Shown: in pieces, positions 49,870 through 61,745 of the stretch
How positions within the stretch are numbered: the first letter of the stretch is position 1
How the letters are laid out: every line of letters begins with the position of its first letter
Assembly (NCBI GenBank): GCA_933228675.1
Contig: OW121741.1
Span: 15,734,623-15,798,622 of the forward strand
From: Stomorhina lunata
Taxonomy: Eukaryota; Arthropoda; Insecta; Diptera; Rhiniidae
DNA: 64,000 nucleotides
Direction of reading: 5' to 3'
Made by a program: the position numbers and the translations under genes
Notes under the pieces: generated by a model
Seen by the model: only the letters and a program-made list of their open reading frames with translations
Told to the model about the DNA's origin: nothing
The model's database searches: none

Positions 49870-52790
49870 AAAATGTTGAGCAACATATTCTAATGAAAAA
49901 AAAAACAATGTTGCATTTCATTTTCTATAGAAAATACAATGTTGCGACACATAACCCAAAGAAAATATAATGTTAGTCAACATTTACCATAGAAAATAAA
50001 ATGTTGCACAACATTTTCTACAGAAAAGAAAATTTTGCACAACATTTTCTATTGAACATAAAATGTTGCACAACATTTTCTATAAAAAATACAATGTTGC
50101 ACTACATTTACTATAAAATATACAATGTTGCACAACATTTTTTATAAAAAATACAATGTTGCACAACATTTTCTAAAGAAAATACAATATTGCACAACAT
50201 TTTCTAAAGGAAATACAATGTGGCATAAAATTTTCTATGTATAAAACAATGTTGCTGATTATTTTCTATAGAAAATACAAAGTTGCCTAACATTTTATAT
50301 AAAAATACAATGTTGCACAATATTTTCTAAATAAAATACAATGCTGCACTACATTTTCTATAGAGAATATAATGTTGCACAACATTTTCTATAGAAAATA
50401 AAATGTTGCACAACTTTTTCTATAGAATATACAATGTTAAACAACATTTTCTATAAGAATACAATGTTGCACCACATTTTTTGTAGATAATAATATGTTG
50501 CACAACATTTTCTTTAGAAAAGACAATGTTTGACAAAATTTTCTATAGAAATTACAATGTTGCACCTCATTTGTTATAGAAATGACAATGTTGCACAACA
50601 TTTTCTATAGAAATTACAATGTTGCACAACACTTTCTATAAAAAATACAATGTTGCTCAACATTTTCTATAGAAAATACAATGTTGCTCAATATTTTCTG
50701 TAGAAAATACAATGTTGCACATTATTTTCTATAGAAGATACATGGTTGCACCACATTTCCCATAGAAATGACAATGTTCCACAACATTTTCTAAACAATA
50801 TACAATGCTGCACTTCATTTTCTATAGAGAATATAATGTTGCACAACATTCTCTATAGAAAATAAAATGTTGCACAACATTTTCTATAGAATATACAATG
50901 TTAAACAATATTTTCTATAAAAATACAATGTTGCACCACATTTTCTGTAGATAATAATATGTTGCACTACATTTTCTATATCAAAGACAATGTTCCACAA
51001 CATTTTCTATAGAAATTAAAATGTTGCACTTCATTTTTTATAGAAATGACAATGTTGCACAACATTTTCTATAGAAATTAAAATGTTGCACAACTCTTTC
51101 TATAAAAAATACAATGTTGCTCAACATTTTCTATAGAAAATACAATGTTGCTCAATATTTTCTGTAGTAAATACAATGTTGCACATTATTTTCTATAGAA
51201 GATACATGGTTGCACCACATTTCCCATAGAAATGACAATGTTGCACAACATTTTCTATAGAAAAGACAATGTTGCACAACATTTTCTGTAGAAATGGCAA
51301 TGTTGCACAGTATTTTCTATATAAACTACAATGTTGCACCACACTTTCAATAATAACTACAATGTTGCACAACATTTTCTATGAAAAATACAATTTTGCA
51401 CAACATTTTCTATAGAAAATACAATATTGCATAAAATTTTCTATATATAAACAAATGTTCCATATAATTTTCTATATATAAACAAATGGTGTTGATCATT
51501 TTCTATAGAAAATACAATGTTGGCCAACATTTTATTTAAAAATACAATGTTCCACAACATGTTCCATAGAAAATACAATGTGGCACAATATTTTCTATAG
51601 AAAATACAATGTTGCACAATATGTTCAATGGAAAATACGATGTTTCACATTATATTTTTAGAAAATACAGTGTTGTCCCACATTTTCTATAGAAAATACA
51701 ATGTTGCACAAAATGTTCTATAGATAAAACATGGTACTCATTACTTTCTATAAAAAATACAATGTTTCACAATATTCCCTATAGAAAATACAATGTTGCA
51801 CAACATTTGCTATAGAAAATATAATGTTGCAAATAGAAAATACAATGTTGTATAACATTTTCTACAGAAAATACAATGTTGCACAACATTTTCTGTAGAA
51901 AATACAATGTTGCACAACATTTTCTGTAGAAAATACAATGTTGCACAACGCTTTATATAGAAAATATAATGTTTCTGAAGATTTCCCACAGAAACCGTAA
52001 TGTTGCACTAGATTTTGTGAAATGTTCTTTAAAAAAGTCAATGTTTCGTCTGGTTTTCTATTAAAAATTAAATGTTGCTAATAATTTTTTTGGAAGAATC
52101 TTTATATATAAGGATTTTTTTTACGAAAAATGAATGTTGCTGAGTTGTTTTTATAAGAAAGAAAATGTTGCTAAAGATGTTCTTTAAGAAAAGCAATGTT
52201 GATTATGATTTTCTACTAAAAGTAAAATGTTGCTGATAATTTTTATTAAGTATTAATGATTTTTTATAAAACTAAAAATGTTGCTTAATAGTTTTTTTAT
52301 CTTTATTGACAAGGATTTTTTTTACGAAAAATTAATGTTGCTGAGTAGTTTTTATAAGAAAGAAAATGTTTCTAAAGATGTTCTTTAAGAAAAGCAATGT
52401 TGCTTATGACTTTCTACTAAAAGTAAAATGTTGCTGATAATTTTTATTAAGTATTAATGATTTTTTATGAAACTAAAAATGTTGCTTAATAGTTTTTGTA
52501 TGAAAGAAAATTTTGCTAAAAAATTAGGAAAACTAATGTTGCTTACAGTTTTCTATTCAAAATAAAATGTTGCTGATAATTATATATATATTATATAAGT
52601 TGCTTTATAGATATTGATTTTTTTATAAAAAAAAAAAATTTTGTATCTGAGTAGTTTTTGTAAGAAAGAAAATGTTGCTGAAGATGTGCTTTAAGAAAAA
52701 CAATGTTGCTTACTATTTTCTATTAAAAATAAAATGTAACAGATAATTTTCTATAATAGATAAAATGTTTTAAAATAGTTTAAATAGAAA
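49870..52790 (+). repeat. 31-bp satellite K: ATGTTGCACAACATTTTCTATAGAA type
   Basis: About 90 units of 31 bp. The consensus joins an imperfect palindrome AATGTTG-CA-CAACATT to the palindrome TTTTCTATAGAAAA and an ATAC linker. Between about 50310 and 51235 a higher-order repeat is visible: blocks of 15 monomers repeat at an offset of 464 bp, marked by shared variants such as ATGCTGCACT (50341 and 50805) and CATGGTTGCACCACATTTCC (50741 and 51205). From 52000 the units diverge to AATGTTGCTGA types with a 201-bp duplication (52121 and 52322). Minus-strand frames in the array give periodic peptides and are not genes. Confidence 0.97.
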
Positions 52791-53989
52791 GCGGTAGATC
52801 TTTCATGTTGCCCAACCTATTTTGGAGAATATAAAGCGTTTTACAAGATTCAAATCCCTGTTAATAACTTTTGTCCCTCAATTTAATTGTTTTCTCTACT
52901 AAAAAGCAGGAAATGCTTTTATGACTACAATTCAAAAAAATCTGCACCTTTATTTTAATTAAGCTCTCAATTTTTATGACTTTCATAACTAGAATTCATC
53001 CAACAAAAGGCCGTCTTCTTCCGCTTTTAAACGTTTAACTCTTAAATTATCATTACCCCCCAGCCAAGTATATCATTATAAATTTTAAAACCTTTTCAAA
53101 TCATATTTAAATTTCATAAAAAAAAAACAGATTTTATTACCTAAAGATTACGATGAGAATTTTGCTTAATTACAATTCTTTGAATCATAGGCCTATGATG
53201 TTTTCTTATAAAATTTTAGATAAATACATATTCGTACTCGTAAAACTAAAGTTTATTTTAATTTATTTCAAAAAATTAAATTGCCCAACAGGTCATAAAT
53301 TGTTTTTTGTTAAACACTTTCAACAAATTTGTTATCATATTCTAACAAACATTTGAAATTTTAAAAAAATTTATGAAGAGATATTTTTTCAGTAAAAATA
53401 TCTTTTAAAGTAAATAAAATGATGATGATGATGATGTGATAAGTTTTAAACACTTCTACACTATAATTTTGTTCTTTTCCGAAAATAAAGATAATTGTTT
53501 AGAAAAGTTTATGACGAGTAAACAAAACAAAAGTCTAACAGGTTCTTAGAAATTGTTTGAGGCAAAAACATCATAAATTTTAAGAGCGGTAGCCAAAAAA
53601 ATGTTTATGTGCATTTGTACTTGCACTGCAACAAATTGGGTAATTTCTTGACCCGGTTTTTCCCCCATTTTTTCTTAAGATTTCCTTTCTTAAGTTTTTC
53701 CAACACTTAAGTATCTGTGGCTTTTTCTTGATGATGATTGTTATTTTCTTATTTTTAAATTCTTTTAATTGCCGGCGGCTTCTCAAAGGTTTAATGTTTT
53801 TCAAGAGGTTTTATTTTTGAAGGGATTTTTTTCTTGTGTTTTTTTAGAAATTTTATGTGTTTCATTTTTATGTGAATTTTTCTTGATAATTACTCAAAAA
53901 TAACATCAAAATAGCAAGTTTATTGTTAAAAAAAAGAAGGCAAGAAAATCTTGTAAAAGATACCTATATAAATGACTGTATGAATGTAA
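52791..53989. other. Unique intronic island, no gene seen
   Basis: Unique DNA between satellite blocks, with a short (GAT)n run at 53420-53436. A 74-codon minus-strand frame (53580-53804) is lysine-rich and unlike any family I know. It is probably chance. Confidence 0.5.
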
Positions 53990-55960
53990 CATTAAATAAA
54001 ATGTTGCTGAAGATAACTTGTATTATAAACGATATTTCACTAGATTTTCTAAATAAGAACTAATGCTTTACAAGATTTTTTTAAAGAAAATACACTATTG
54101 CAAAAGTTTTTTTTTTATATAAAGTACAATGTTGCAAGCGATTTTTTATGCAAAATACAATGTTGCAAAGGATTTTCTATAGATAATAAAATGTTGCAAT
54201 AGATTTGTTAAAGTAAATGTAATATTTAACATGATTCTATATATAAAAAAATAATGTTGCAAAACATTTTCTATAAAAAATACAATGTTGCAATGGATTT
54301 TCTACAGAAAACAAGATTTTTTTAAGAAAATGTAATGTTTGACAAGATTTTTCATAGAAAGTATAATGTTGCAAGCAATTTTTGTTATAGAAAATACAAT
54401 GTTGCAAAGCCTTTTCTATAAAAAAGAAACCTTGCAATAGATTTTTTTAAAGCAAATGTAATGTTTCACAAGATATTCCAAAGAAAGTCCAATGTTGCGA
54501 AAGATTTTGCATAGAAAATACAATGTTGCGAAGGATTTTCTACAGAAAAAACAATGTTGCGTTGGATTTTTTTAAAGATAATGTAATGTTTCATGAATTT
54601 TTCCATAGAAAGTACAATGTTGCAACGATTATTTACAGAATAAAATAATGTTGCAATAGATTTTTCAAAAAATATTCAATGATTCACAAGATTTTCTAAC
54701 GAAAGTAAATATTGCAGAAGATTTTCTTAAGAAAATACAATGTTGCAAGGGAGTTTCTAAAGAAAATATGTAGTTGCAATGGATTTTTTATAATACATAC
54801 AATGTTTTAATTAATGTTGCTAAAGGTTTCCTATGAACGGCTTTTAAGTATTTTTGAAACAATTTTAATGTTTTTTTGCGTTATCTTTATAAAACACAAT
54901 GTTGCAAATGATTTTCTAAAGAAATTTCAATGTTTCTAAATTTTTTCTATGGCGATAATAATGGTTTTATAGTATTTTTATCCAAATTTTAATATTTTTT
55001 TTGCGTTATCTTTACAAAACTCAATGTTGCTGTTGATTTACCAAAGAAATTTCAATGTTGCAGATTATTATACAATAAAAATTTAATGTTGCTATTAAAA
55101 ATATAACATTATCGCTATGAAAGATAATGTTGCAATAAATTTTTTATAAAAAATACAATGTTGCATGTGGTTTCCTATGAAATTTGCAAGGTTTTACAAA
55201 ATTATCAGTAGAAAAATTGATGTTGTACAAGATTTTCTATAGAAAATACAATGTTGAGCAAGATTTTCTATAGGAAATATAATGTTTCAAAAGATTTTAT
55301 AAGGAAAATAATATGTTGAAGAAGATTTTTTATCGAAAATACAATGTTGCAGAAGATTTTTTATAGAAAATGCAATATTGCGCAGGATTTTGTATGGAAA
55401 ATATAATGTTGCAAAAGATTTTCTGTAGAAAATACAATGTTGCAAAAGATTTTCTTTAGAAAATGCAATGTTGCAGAAGATTTTCTGGAGAATATACAAT
55501 TTATCCATAGAAAATATAATGTTGCAGAAAATTTTCATAATAAAATACAATGTTGCAGAAAATTTTCTTTAGAAAATGCAATGTTGCAGAAGATTTTCTG
55601 GAGAATATACAATGTTGCAGATGGTTTTCCATAGAAAATACAATGTTCCAGAAGATTTTCATAATAAAATGCAAAGTTGCAGAAGATTTTCTATAGAAAA
55701 TACAATGTTGCAGATAATTTTCATAATGAAATACAATGTTGCAGTTGACTTTCAATATAAAAATAAAATGTTGCCAAAGATTTTCTATAGAAATTAAGAT
55801 GTTGCAAAAGGCTTTCTATAGAAAAAGTGTTGCTAAAGGTTTTCTACGAATATCAAAATGTTTCTGAAGCCGTTTGTATAAAAACTTTGATGTTTCTTAG
55901 AGTTATCTGTAAAAAACTAAATGTTGCAGGTAATTTTTTATTGAATATGCAATGTTGCGG
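53990..55960 (+). repeat. 31-bp satellite L: ATGTTGCA(A/G)AAGATTTTCTATAGAA type
   Basis: About 60 units in the same orientation as array K, with the CAACATT half of K replaced by (C/A)AAGATT or GAAGATT. It is diverged at 54000-55190 and more regular at 55200-55780. A four-monomer block is duplicated (TTTCTTTAGAAAATGCAATG at 55451 and 55564) with an 11-bp deletion in one copy. Several overlapping frames on both strands simply translate the repeat. Confidence 0.95.
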
Positions 55961-56944
55961 ATGATGAGAACGAACATTAAATTTATGTATTGATTTAAAT
56001 ATTTTATTTACAATCTTTTCATTTTATTATATTATCCCCAAATTCATTTAAATTAAAATAAAACTTAGAGAGAACCAAATATATTTTTTTTTTTCTTATA
56101 AGTCATCAAATATTTCAAAGTCCTATTAAAAATCTAAAAGCCAACTCCACAAGAAACAAAAATTAAAATATCAATAAAAAATCAAGACATATATATTAAG
56201 CCAACAACTCAAGAAATCAATTTGAAAAAAACCAATCCAAAAAACCAAAAATTAATCCTTAATTACCAAGACAACATCCTGCTGAGTTTAGCAAAAGTTG
56301 TAAAAAAAGAAAACACAGAAAACCATAAAGTTACATTTCGGCCAAATACTTGCAACAGATTCTACTGAGCAGAAGAAAAATCTTTGAAAAAAAAATCATA
56401 AAAATAAATAAACTTCATTTTAACGAACTTAACAAGTCACCAGAAGCGATTTTCAAACTAGGGGGGATTCTTTCATTTCAACTGTTTTTATTCCTCTACT
56501 TTTGAATTCATTTGTAATAGCAAAAAAATCTGTATTTTTTTTGGTCTTGTGGTTATTTAAAAGTATTTTCTGAAATGATAACGTGGTTAAGTAAAAGAAT
56601 TGACGTTTAAAACGGCTTTTAAACGCAATTTACATTAAAATAAATAACTTAAAAAAAATCTTAAGAGATTCTTGCAAAATCTTACAAAAAAAAAAAAAAA
56701 ACACAGCAAGAAAAAAAAAACAACAAATCTTAAAAACGCCACTTAAATGTGGACAGATGAAAGGAGGAACTTGGAAGAAAAAAAAAATTTTTTTGAAATA
56801 AATAAAGTGGAATAAAGTGTAATGTATACCAAATCAAAAAGCATTTCAGGAGGATTTTAGAAGAATAATTACAAAAGTGGGTGATGAAGAGTATAGGAAA
56901 ACTCTACTGATTAACAATTTTGTAAGGAATTAGGGGTAAAAGAC
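55961..56944. other. Unique intronic island, no gene seen
   Basis: Unique AT-rich DNA with A-rich runs near 56687 and 56711. No exon or RNA is recognised. Confidence 0.5.
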
Positions 56945-58800
56945 CAAAATGCACAACTTTTTCTACAAAAAAGGCAATGTTGCAAAAAGTTTTATATTAC
57001 AAATACTTTGTTGTGCAAGATTTTCTAAAGAAAATACCATGTTGCAGATGAATTTATATAGAAAATACACTGTTGCAAAGGGTTTTCTATCAAAAATACA
57101 ATGTTGCAAGGGACATTCTATAGAAAATGCTATGTTGCACAAGATTTTTTTTATAGAAAATACATGATACAGACGTTTTTCTATAGAAAATACTAAGTTT
57201 TACACTCTTCTTAATATCAAATAAAATGTTGCAGAATATTTTATATAGAAAATACAATGTTGCAGAGGATTTTCTATCAAAAATAAAATGTTGTCTATAA
57301 AGAATACAATGTTGCATTGGATTTTTTACAGAAAGTACAATGTTGGAAATGATTTTTTGTAAACAAATAAAATTTTGTAAAAGATATTCATAGAAAATAC
57401 AATGTTGTAGAAGATTTTCTTTAAAAAAAAAACAATGTTGCAGAAGAATTTCTATAGAAAATACAACTTAACACAGAATTTTCAATATAAAATAAAATGT
57501 TGCAAAAGATTTTATATAAAGAATACAATGTTGCACAGGATTTTCTATAAAAAATACAATGTTGCACAAGATTTCATAATAAAAATTAAATGTTACACAA
57601 GATTTTCTAAATAATATATAATGTTTCAGAAGACTTTTAAAAGAAAATACAATGTTGCTGTTAAATTTCAATAGATTCTATAGTGTTGCATAAGATTTTC
57701 TGAAGAAAACACAATGATTTTTTTGGAAACAAATAAAATTTTGCAAAAAAAATTCATAGAAAACTCAATGTTGCGAAAGATTTTCTTTAAAAAATACAAT
57801 GTTGCAGAAGAACTTTTATAGAAAATACAACTTTTCGTAGAATTTTAAATATAATATAAAATGTTGCAGAAGATTTTATATAAAAAATACAATGTTCCAC
57901 AGGATTTTCTATAAAAAAAAACAAAGTTGCACAAGATTTTCTTCAAAAAATACAATGTTGCATAAGATTTTCTAAATAATATATAATGTTTCAGAAGACT
58001 TTTAATAGAAAATACAATATTGCGGTAGAATTTCCATTGAATCTATAATGCGGCATAAGATTTTATGTACAAAATATAATGTTGCTAAAGTTTTTCTAAA
58101 GAAAATAAAAAGTTGCTGAAGATTTTATATATAAAATACATAGTTGCAAAACATATTCTATAGAAAATACAATGTTGCGGAAGATTTTCTATAAAAAGTG
58201 CAATGTTGCAGAAGATTTTCCATAGAAAAATCAAGGTTTCACAGGATTCTCAATATAAACTAAAATGTTGTACAAGATTTCATACATAAAATACAATGTT
58301 GCATAACATTTCTTATAAAAAATGCAATGTTGCACAAGATTTTTTAAATAATACAAAATGTTTCAGAAGACTTTTAACAGCTAATACAATGTTGCAGTAA
58401 AATTTCAATAGAATGTATAATGTTGCATAAGATTTTCTGTAGAAAATATAATGTTGCATAAGATTTTCTAAAGAAAATATAATGTTGCAGAAAATTTTAC
58501 ATAGAAAGTACAATGTTGCAAGTGATATTCTAATAAAATACTGTGTTGCAGAAGATTTTATAAAGAAAATACAATGTTCCCCAAGTCTCCTATCAAAAGT
58601 ATAATGTTGCATAAGTTTTTCTTTTAAAAATACAATGTTGCAGAAGATTTTCCGCAGAAACTACAATGTTGCACAAAATTTTTTTTTTATTCAAAATGCA
58701 ATGTTTCATATGTTTTTCTTAAGAAAATATAATGTTGCTAAAGAAATATCAAGCAATATATAGTGCTACAGAAAGTTTCCTGAAAGAAAATGTTGCTTCA
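56945..58800 (+). repeat. 31-bp satellite M with ~12-monomer higher-order repeat
   Basis: About 58 units, same family and orientation as K and L. Blocks of about 12 monomers repeat at offsets of 365 and 372 bp, tracked by the variant ATGTTTCAGAAGACTTTTAA at 57621, 57986 and 58358, and by AACAAATAAAATTTTG at 57361 and 57728. So roughly three higher-order copies cover 57350-58450. Edges decay toward 58800. Confidence 0.95.
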
Positions 58801-59375
58801 TTTAAAAATTGCGTAAAAATTGCTTTTGGAAATATAACAGTTTTTATATTATTTTCAATCTTCTACAACATTTAAATTGCTACTACTACCTATAGGGTAC
58901 ATTTTTATTAAAAAACAAAAACCAGAACCAAATGTTTGAAATTGTTATGGGTTGTTTTGGCTTAGCTGATGATTTCATATGACCAAAATGCTCAATTTAC
59001 TAAGCCTGCACGTACCATTTAAGGCAATACTAGCAAAAAATCAAGAAAAGGAAAAAATAAATACATTAATTTTATTTTTGTAGACGATGACGTTTGGTGA
59101 TATTGAATTTACTATAAGGTGGTTTTGTGGATTTGCACAAAACCAATAGCCTTAAAAGCAACAAAAAAAATCCACTGAAAATACTAACCAATGTGGGGCC
59201 TGTCATTTAATGTCAATTAATTTATAGGAATTTTTTTCTTATTGCTTTTTATTTAAGCTTTTTTCCTTAGCATACATGCGTTTTAATAAACTTAAGTTAG
59301 ATTTGATTTTTGTTTTCTTGTTCCTTGTGATGACAATAATTGTAATTTATGTCTTTTTGTTTTTTTTTCTTTCAG
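58801..59375. other. Intron 3' end before the second Ddr exon
   Basis: Non-repetitive DNA upstream of the exon, ending in a long pyrimidine tract and TTTCAG. It contains no satellite unit. Confidence 0.6.
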
Positions 59376-59607
59376 ACTGAAAACCGATAATAATGGCGGT
59401 GCCTGGTGTCCCAAACATATGGTGTCTAATGCTTTAAAAGAATATTTACAAGTTGACCTGTTGTCGGTGCATGTTGTTACCGCTATACGCACCCAGGGTC
59501 GCTTTGGCAAGGGTCAGGGTCAAGAGTATACGGAGGCTTATGTTTTGGAATATTGGCGACCGGGTTTCACCAGCTGGAAGCGTTGGAAGAATACCCAAGG
59601 AAAAGAG
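59376..59607 (+). CDS. Ddr: Ddr, internal exon: core of discoidin domain
   Basis: A 232-nt exon between the acceptor TTTCTTTCAG and the donor GAG|GTGAGT. The first base completes the Arg codon of the preceding exon, followed by 77 full codons ending in phase 0. The frame shows GGAWCP (second domain Cys), LKEYLQVDL, the V-T-A-I-R-TQGR strand, a G-Q-G-Q-E-Y-T-E segment, YVLEY and W-K-R-W-K-N. These are the central beta-strands of an F5/8 type C domain in the DDR subfamily. The conserved TQGR arginine and the Glu eight residues later match two collagen-contacting positions of vertebrate DDR2 as I remember them. If the splice donor is ignored the frame stays open for about 20 codons into the intron, which would mislead an ORF caller. 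It lies in a unique island between satellite blocks M and N. Confidence 0.96.
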
Positions 59608-59704
59608 GTGAGTTTTGTTGGGAACTTCTTAAAAATAGATTATAATCTCTGGAAAATAAATTTCTAACATGTTTTGTATTGACACTCTTTTTGTTTACTT
59701 TTAG
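59608..59704 (+). other. Ddr: Ddr intron of 97 bp (phase 0)
   Basis: A short intron, GTGAGT to TTTACTTTTAG, of typical insect size. It contrasts with the 13.4-kb intron before it and the at least 4.1-kb intron after it. Confidence 0.94.
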
Positions 59705-59852
59705 ATCCTGCCTGGCAACATCAATACCTACAGCGAAGTTGAAAACACTTTACAACCCATAATTTTTGCCTCAAAAATACGCATCTATCCATATGGCCAA
59801 TACGATCGTACGGTCTGTTTGAGAGCTGAAATTGTGGGTTGTCCATGGGAAG
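59705..59852 (+). CDS. Ddr: Ddr, internal exon: end of discoidin domain
   Basis: A 148-nt exon from the acceptor TTTTAG to the donor GAAG|GTGAGT: 49 codons plus one base (the following intron is phase 1). The frame reads ILPGN, then a loop, P-I-I-F-A-S-K-I-R-I-Y-P, and closes with V-C-L-R-A-E-I-V-G-C-P-W-E. The VCLR.E..GC.W ending is the standard C-terminal signature of the DDR discoidin domain and supplies its third and fourth cysteines. In DDR2 the four cysteines pair first-to-last and second-to-third, and all four are kept here. The second DS-like domain, transmembrane segment and tyrosine kinase must be encoded beyond the window. Confidence 0.96.
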
Positions 59853-59924
59853 GTGAGTGACACAAATATGTAAAGCTTAGAAAAATATTCAATAACACTA
59901 GGCTACAAAATTGTTTATAGAAAC

Positions 59925-61745
59925 AAAGCTTGTTAAACAAGATTTTCGAAAAAAATTAATGTTGCACAAGATTTTCTATAGAAAAAACAATGTTTCACAA
60001 AGTTTTCTATAGAAAAATAAATGTTGCATACGATTTTTTTTAGAATATTTAATGTTGCAAATGATTTCCGCAAGATTTTCCAGATTTTTTGCTTCAAAAA
60101 GTAAAATGTTGCACAAGATTTTCTAAAGAAAATACAATGTTGCAAAAGATTTTCTATAATAAAATTAATGTTGCACAAGATGTTCTATAGAATATATAAT
60201 GTTGCACAAGTTTTTCTATATAATATACAATATTGCATAAGTCTTTCTAGAGAAAATACAATGTTACAATAGGTTTTCTGTAGAAAATATAATGTTGCAC
60301 AAGTTTTTTTATTTGATATACAATGTTGCAGAAGTTTTTGTGATTAAAAATTCAATGTTGCAAAAGATTTCTCCAGAAAATGTAATGTTGCAGAAGATTT
60401 TCTACAGAAAATATAATGTTGCGTAAATTTTTCTATAGAAAATATAATGTTGCACAAGTTTTCTATAGAAAATACAATGTTGCCAAAGATTTTCTACAGA
60501 AAATATAATGTTGCGCATGTTTTTCTATAAGAAATATGATATTGCACAAGTGTTTTTATAGAAAATATAATGTTGCCAAAGATTTTGTACAGAAAATATA
60601 ATGTTACGGTAGTTTTCTATAGTAAATACAATGTTGCAGATGATTTTTAATAGAAATACAATGTTGCAAAAGATTTTCTAAAGAAAATATTATGTTGCGC
60701 AAGTTTTTGTATATTAAATGTAATGTTGCATAAGTTTTCTATAGAAAATAAAATGTTACACAAGATTTTCTACATAAAATATTATGTTGGGCAAGTTTTT
60801 CTGTAGAAAATACAATGTTGCAAAAGATTTTCTACAGAAAATATAACGTTGCGCTAGTTTTTCCATAGTAAATACAATGTTGCACAAGTTTTTCTATAGT
60901 AAATATAATGTTGCACAAGATTTTCAATAGAAAATACAATGTTGCAAAAGATTTTCTATAGAAAATATTATGTTGCGAAAGTTTTGCTACAGAAAATATA
61001 ATGTTGCAAAAGTTTTTCTATAGAAAATATAATGTTGCATAAGATTTTTAATAAAAAATACAATTTTGCAATAGATATTCTACAGAAAATATTATGTTGC
61101 GTAAGTTTTTCCATAAGAAATACAATGTTGCAGAAGTTTTTCTATAAGAAATATAATATTGCGCAAGTTTTCCTATAGGAAAAACAATGTTGCCAAAGAT
61201 TTTCTACAAAAAAATGTAATGTTGCGCGAGTTTTTCTATAGGAAATACATTGTTGCCAAAGATTTTCTACAGAAAATATAATGTTGCGCAAGTTTTTCTA
61301 TGGAAAATACAATTTTGCCAAAGATCGTTAACAGAAAATATAATGTTGGGCTAGTTTTTTTGTAGAAAATACAATGTTGCATAAGTTTTGCCATAGAAAA
61401 TATAATGTTGTACATGATTTTCAATAGAAAATACAATGTTGCAAAAGATTTTCTTTAGATAAGACAATGTTGCACACTATATTTTACTGGAAAAAAAATG
61501 TTGCATGAGATTTTGATAGAATGTACATTGTTGCATATGATTTTCTATTGTAAAGATTTTCTAACGATAATATAGTGTTGCCAAAGATTTCTATATGAAA
61601 TAATATGTTGCTGAAGATATTTTATGGAAAATACTATGTTGCATGATATTTTCTCTTGTAAATTTAATGTTGAGTATTATTTTCTATAGAATATATAAAG
61701 TTCCACAATATTTTGTATACAAAATTCAAGGTTTCGGAAGATTTC
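59925..61745 (+). repeat. 31-bp satellite N, partly dimeric
   Basis: About 57 units of the ATGTTGC family in the same orientation as the blocks upstream of the exons, beginning about 75 bp after the splice donor. From about 60400 to 61400 alternating monomers recur (GTTGC(C/A)AAAGATTTTCTACAG followed by GTTGCGCAAGTTTTTCTATAG), giving a 62-bp dimeric higher-order unit. Repeat-derived frames on the minus strand are not genes. Confidence 0.95.

Larger units (their letters stand above)
45952..59375 (+). other. Ddr: Ddr intron of 13,424 bp (phase 2)
   Basis: Bounded by GTAAGC at 45952 and the acceptor TTTTCTTTCAG ending at 59375. It joins GCA-AG to A-CTG to restore an arginine codon. More than half is tandem repeat DNA: the ATGTTGC 31-bp satellite at 49870-52790, 53990-55960 and 56945-58800, the degenerate array at 47405-47700, and the decayed units at 47740-48480. 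Confidence 0.9.

Noticed and set aside
51193..51375. Minus-strand cysteine-containing frames in the ATGTTGC satellite (also at 54237, 55287, 55501, 57090, 57468, 58313, 59933, 61236 and 63439)
   Set aside because: All are 31-residue periodic translations of the satellite.
59292..59510. Minus-strand 72-codon frame over the Ddr exon
   Set aside because: It is antisense to the exon, and the plus-strand exon has strong family, phase and splice-site support.
59608..59667. Read-through of the second Ddr exon past its donor
   Set aside because: The frame is open for about 20 codons, but GAG|GTGAGT and the in-phase next exon fit the discoidin domain, and the extension does not.
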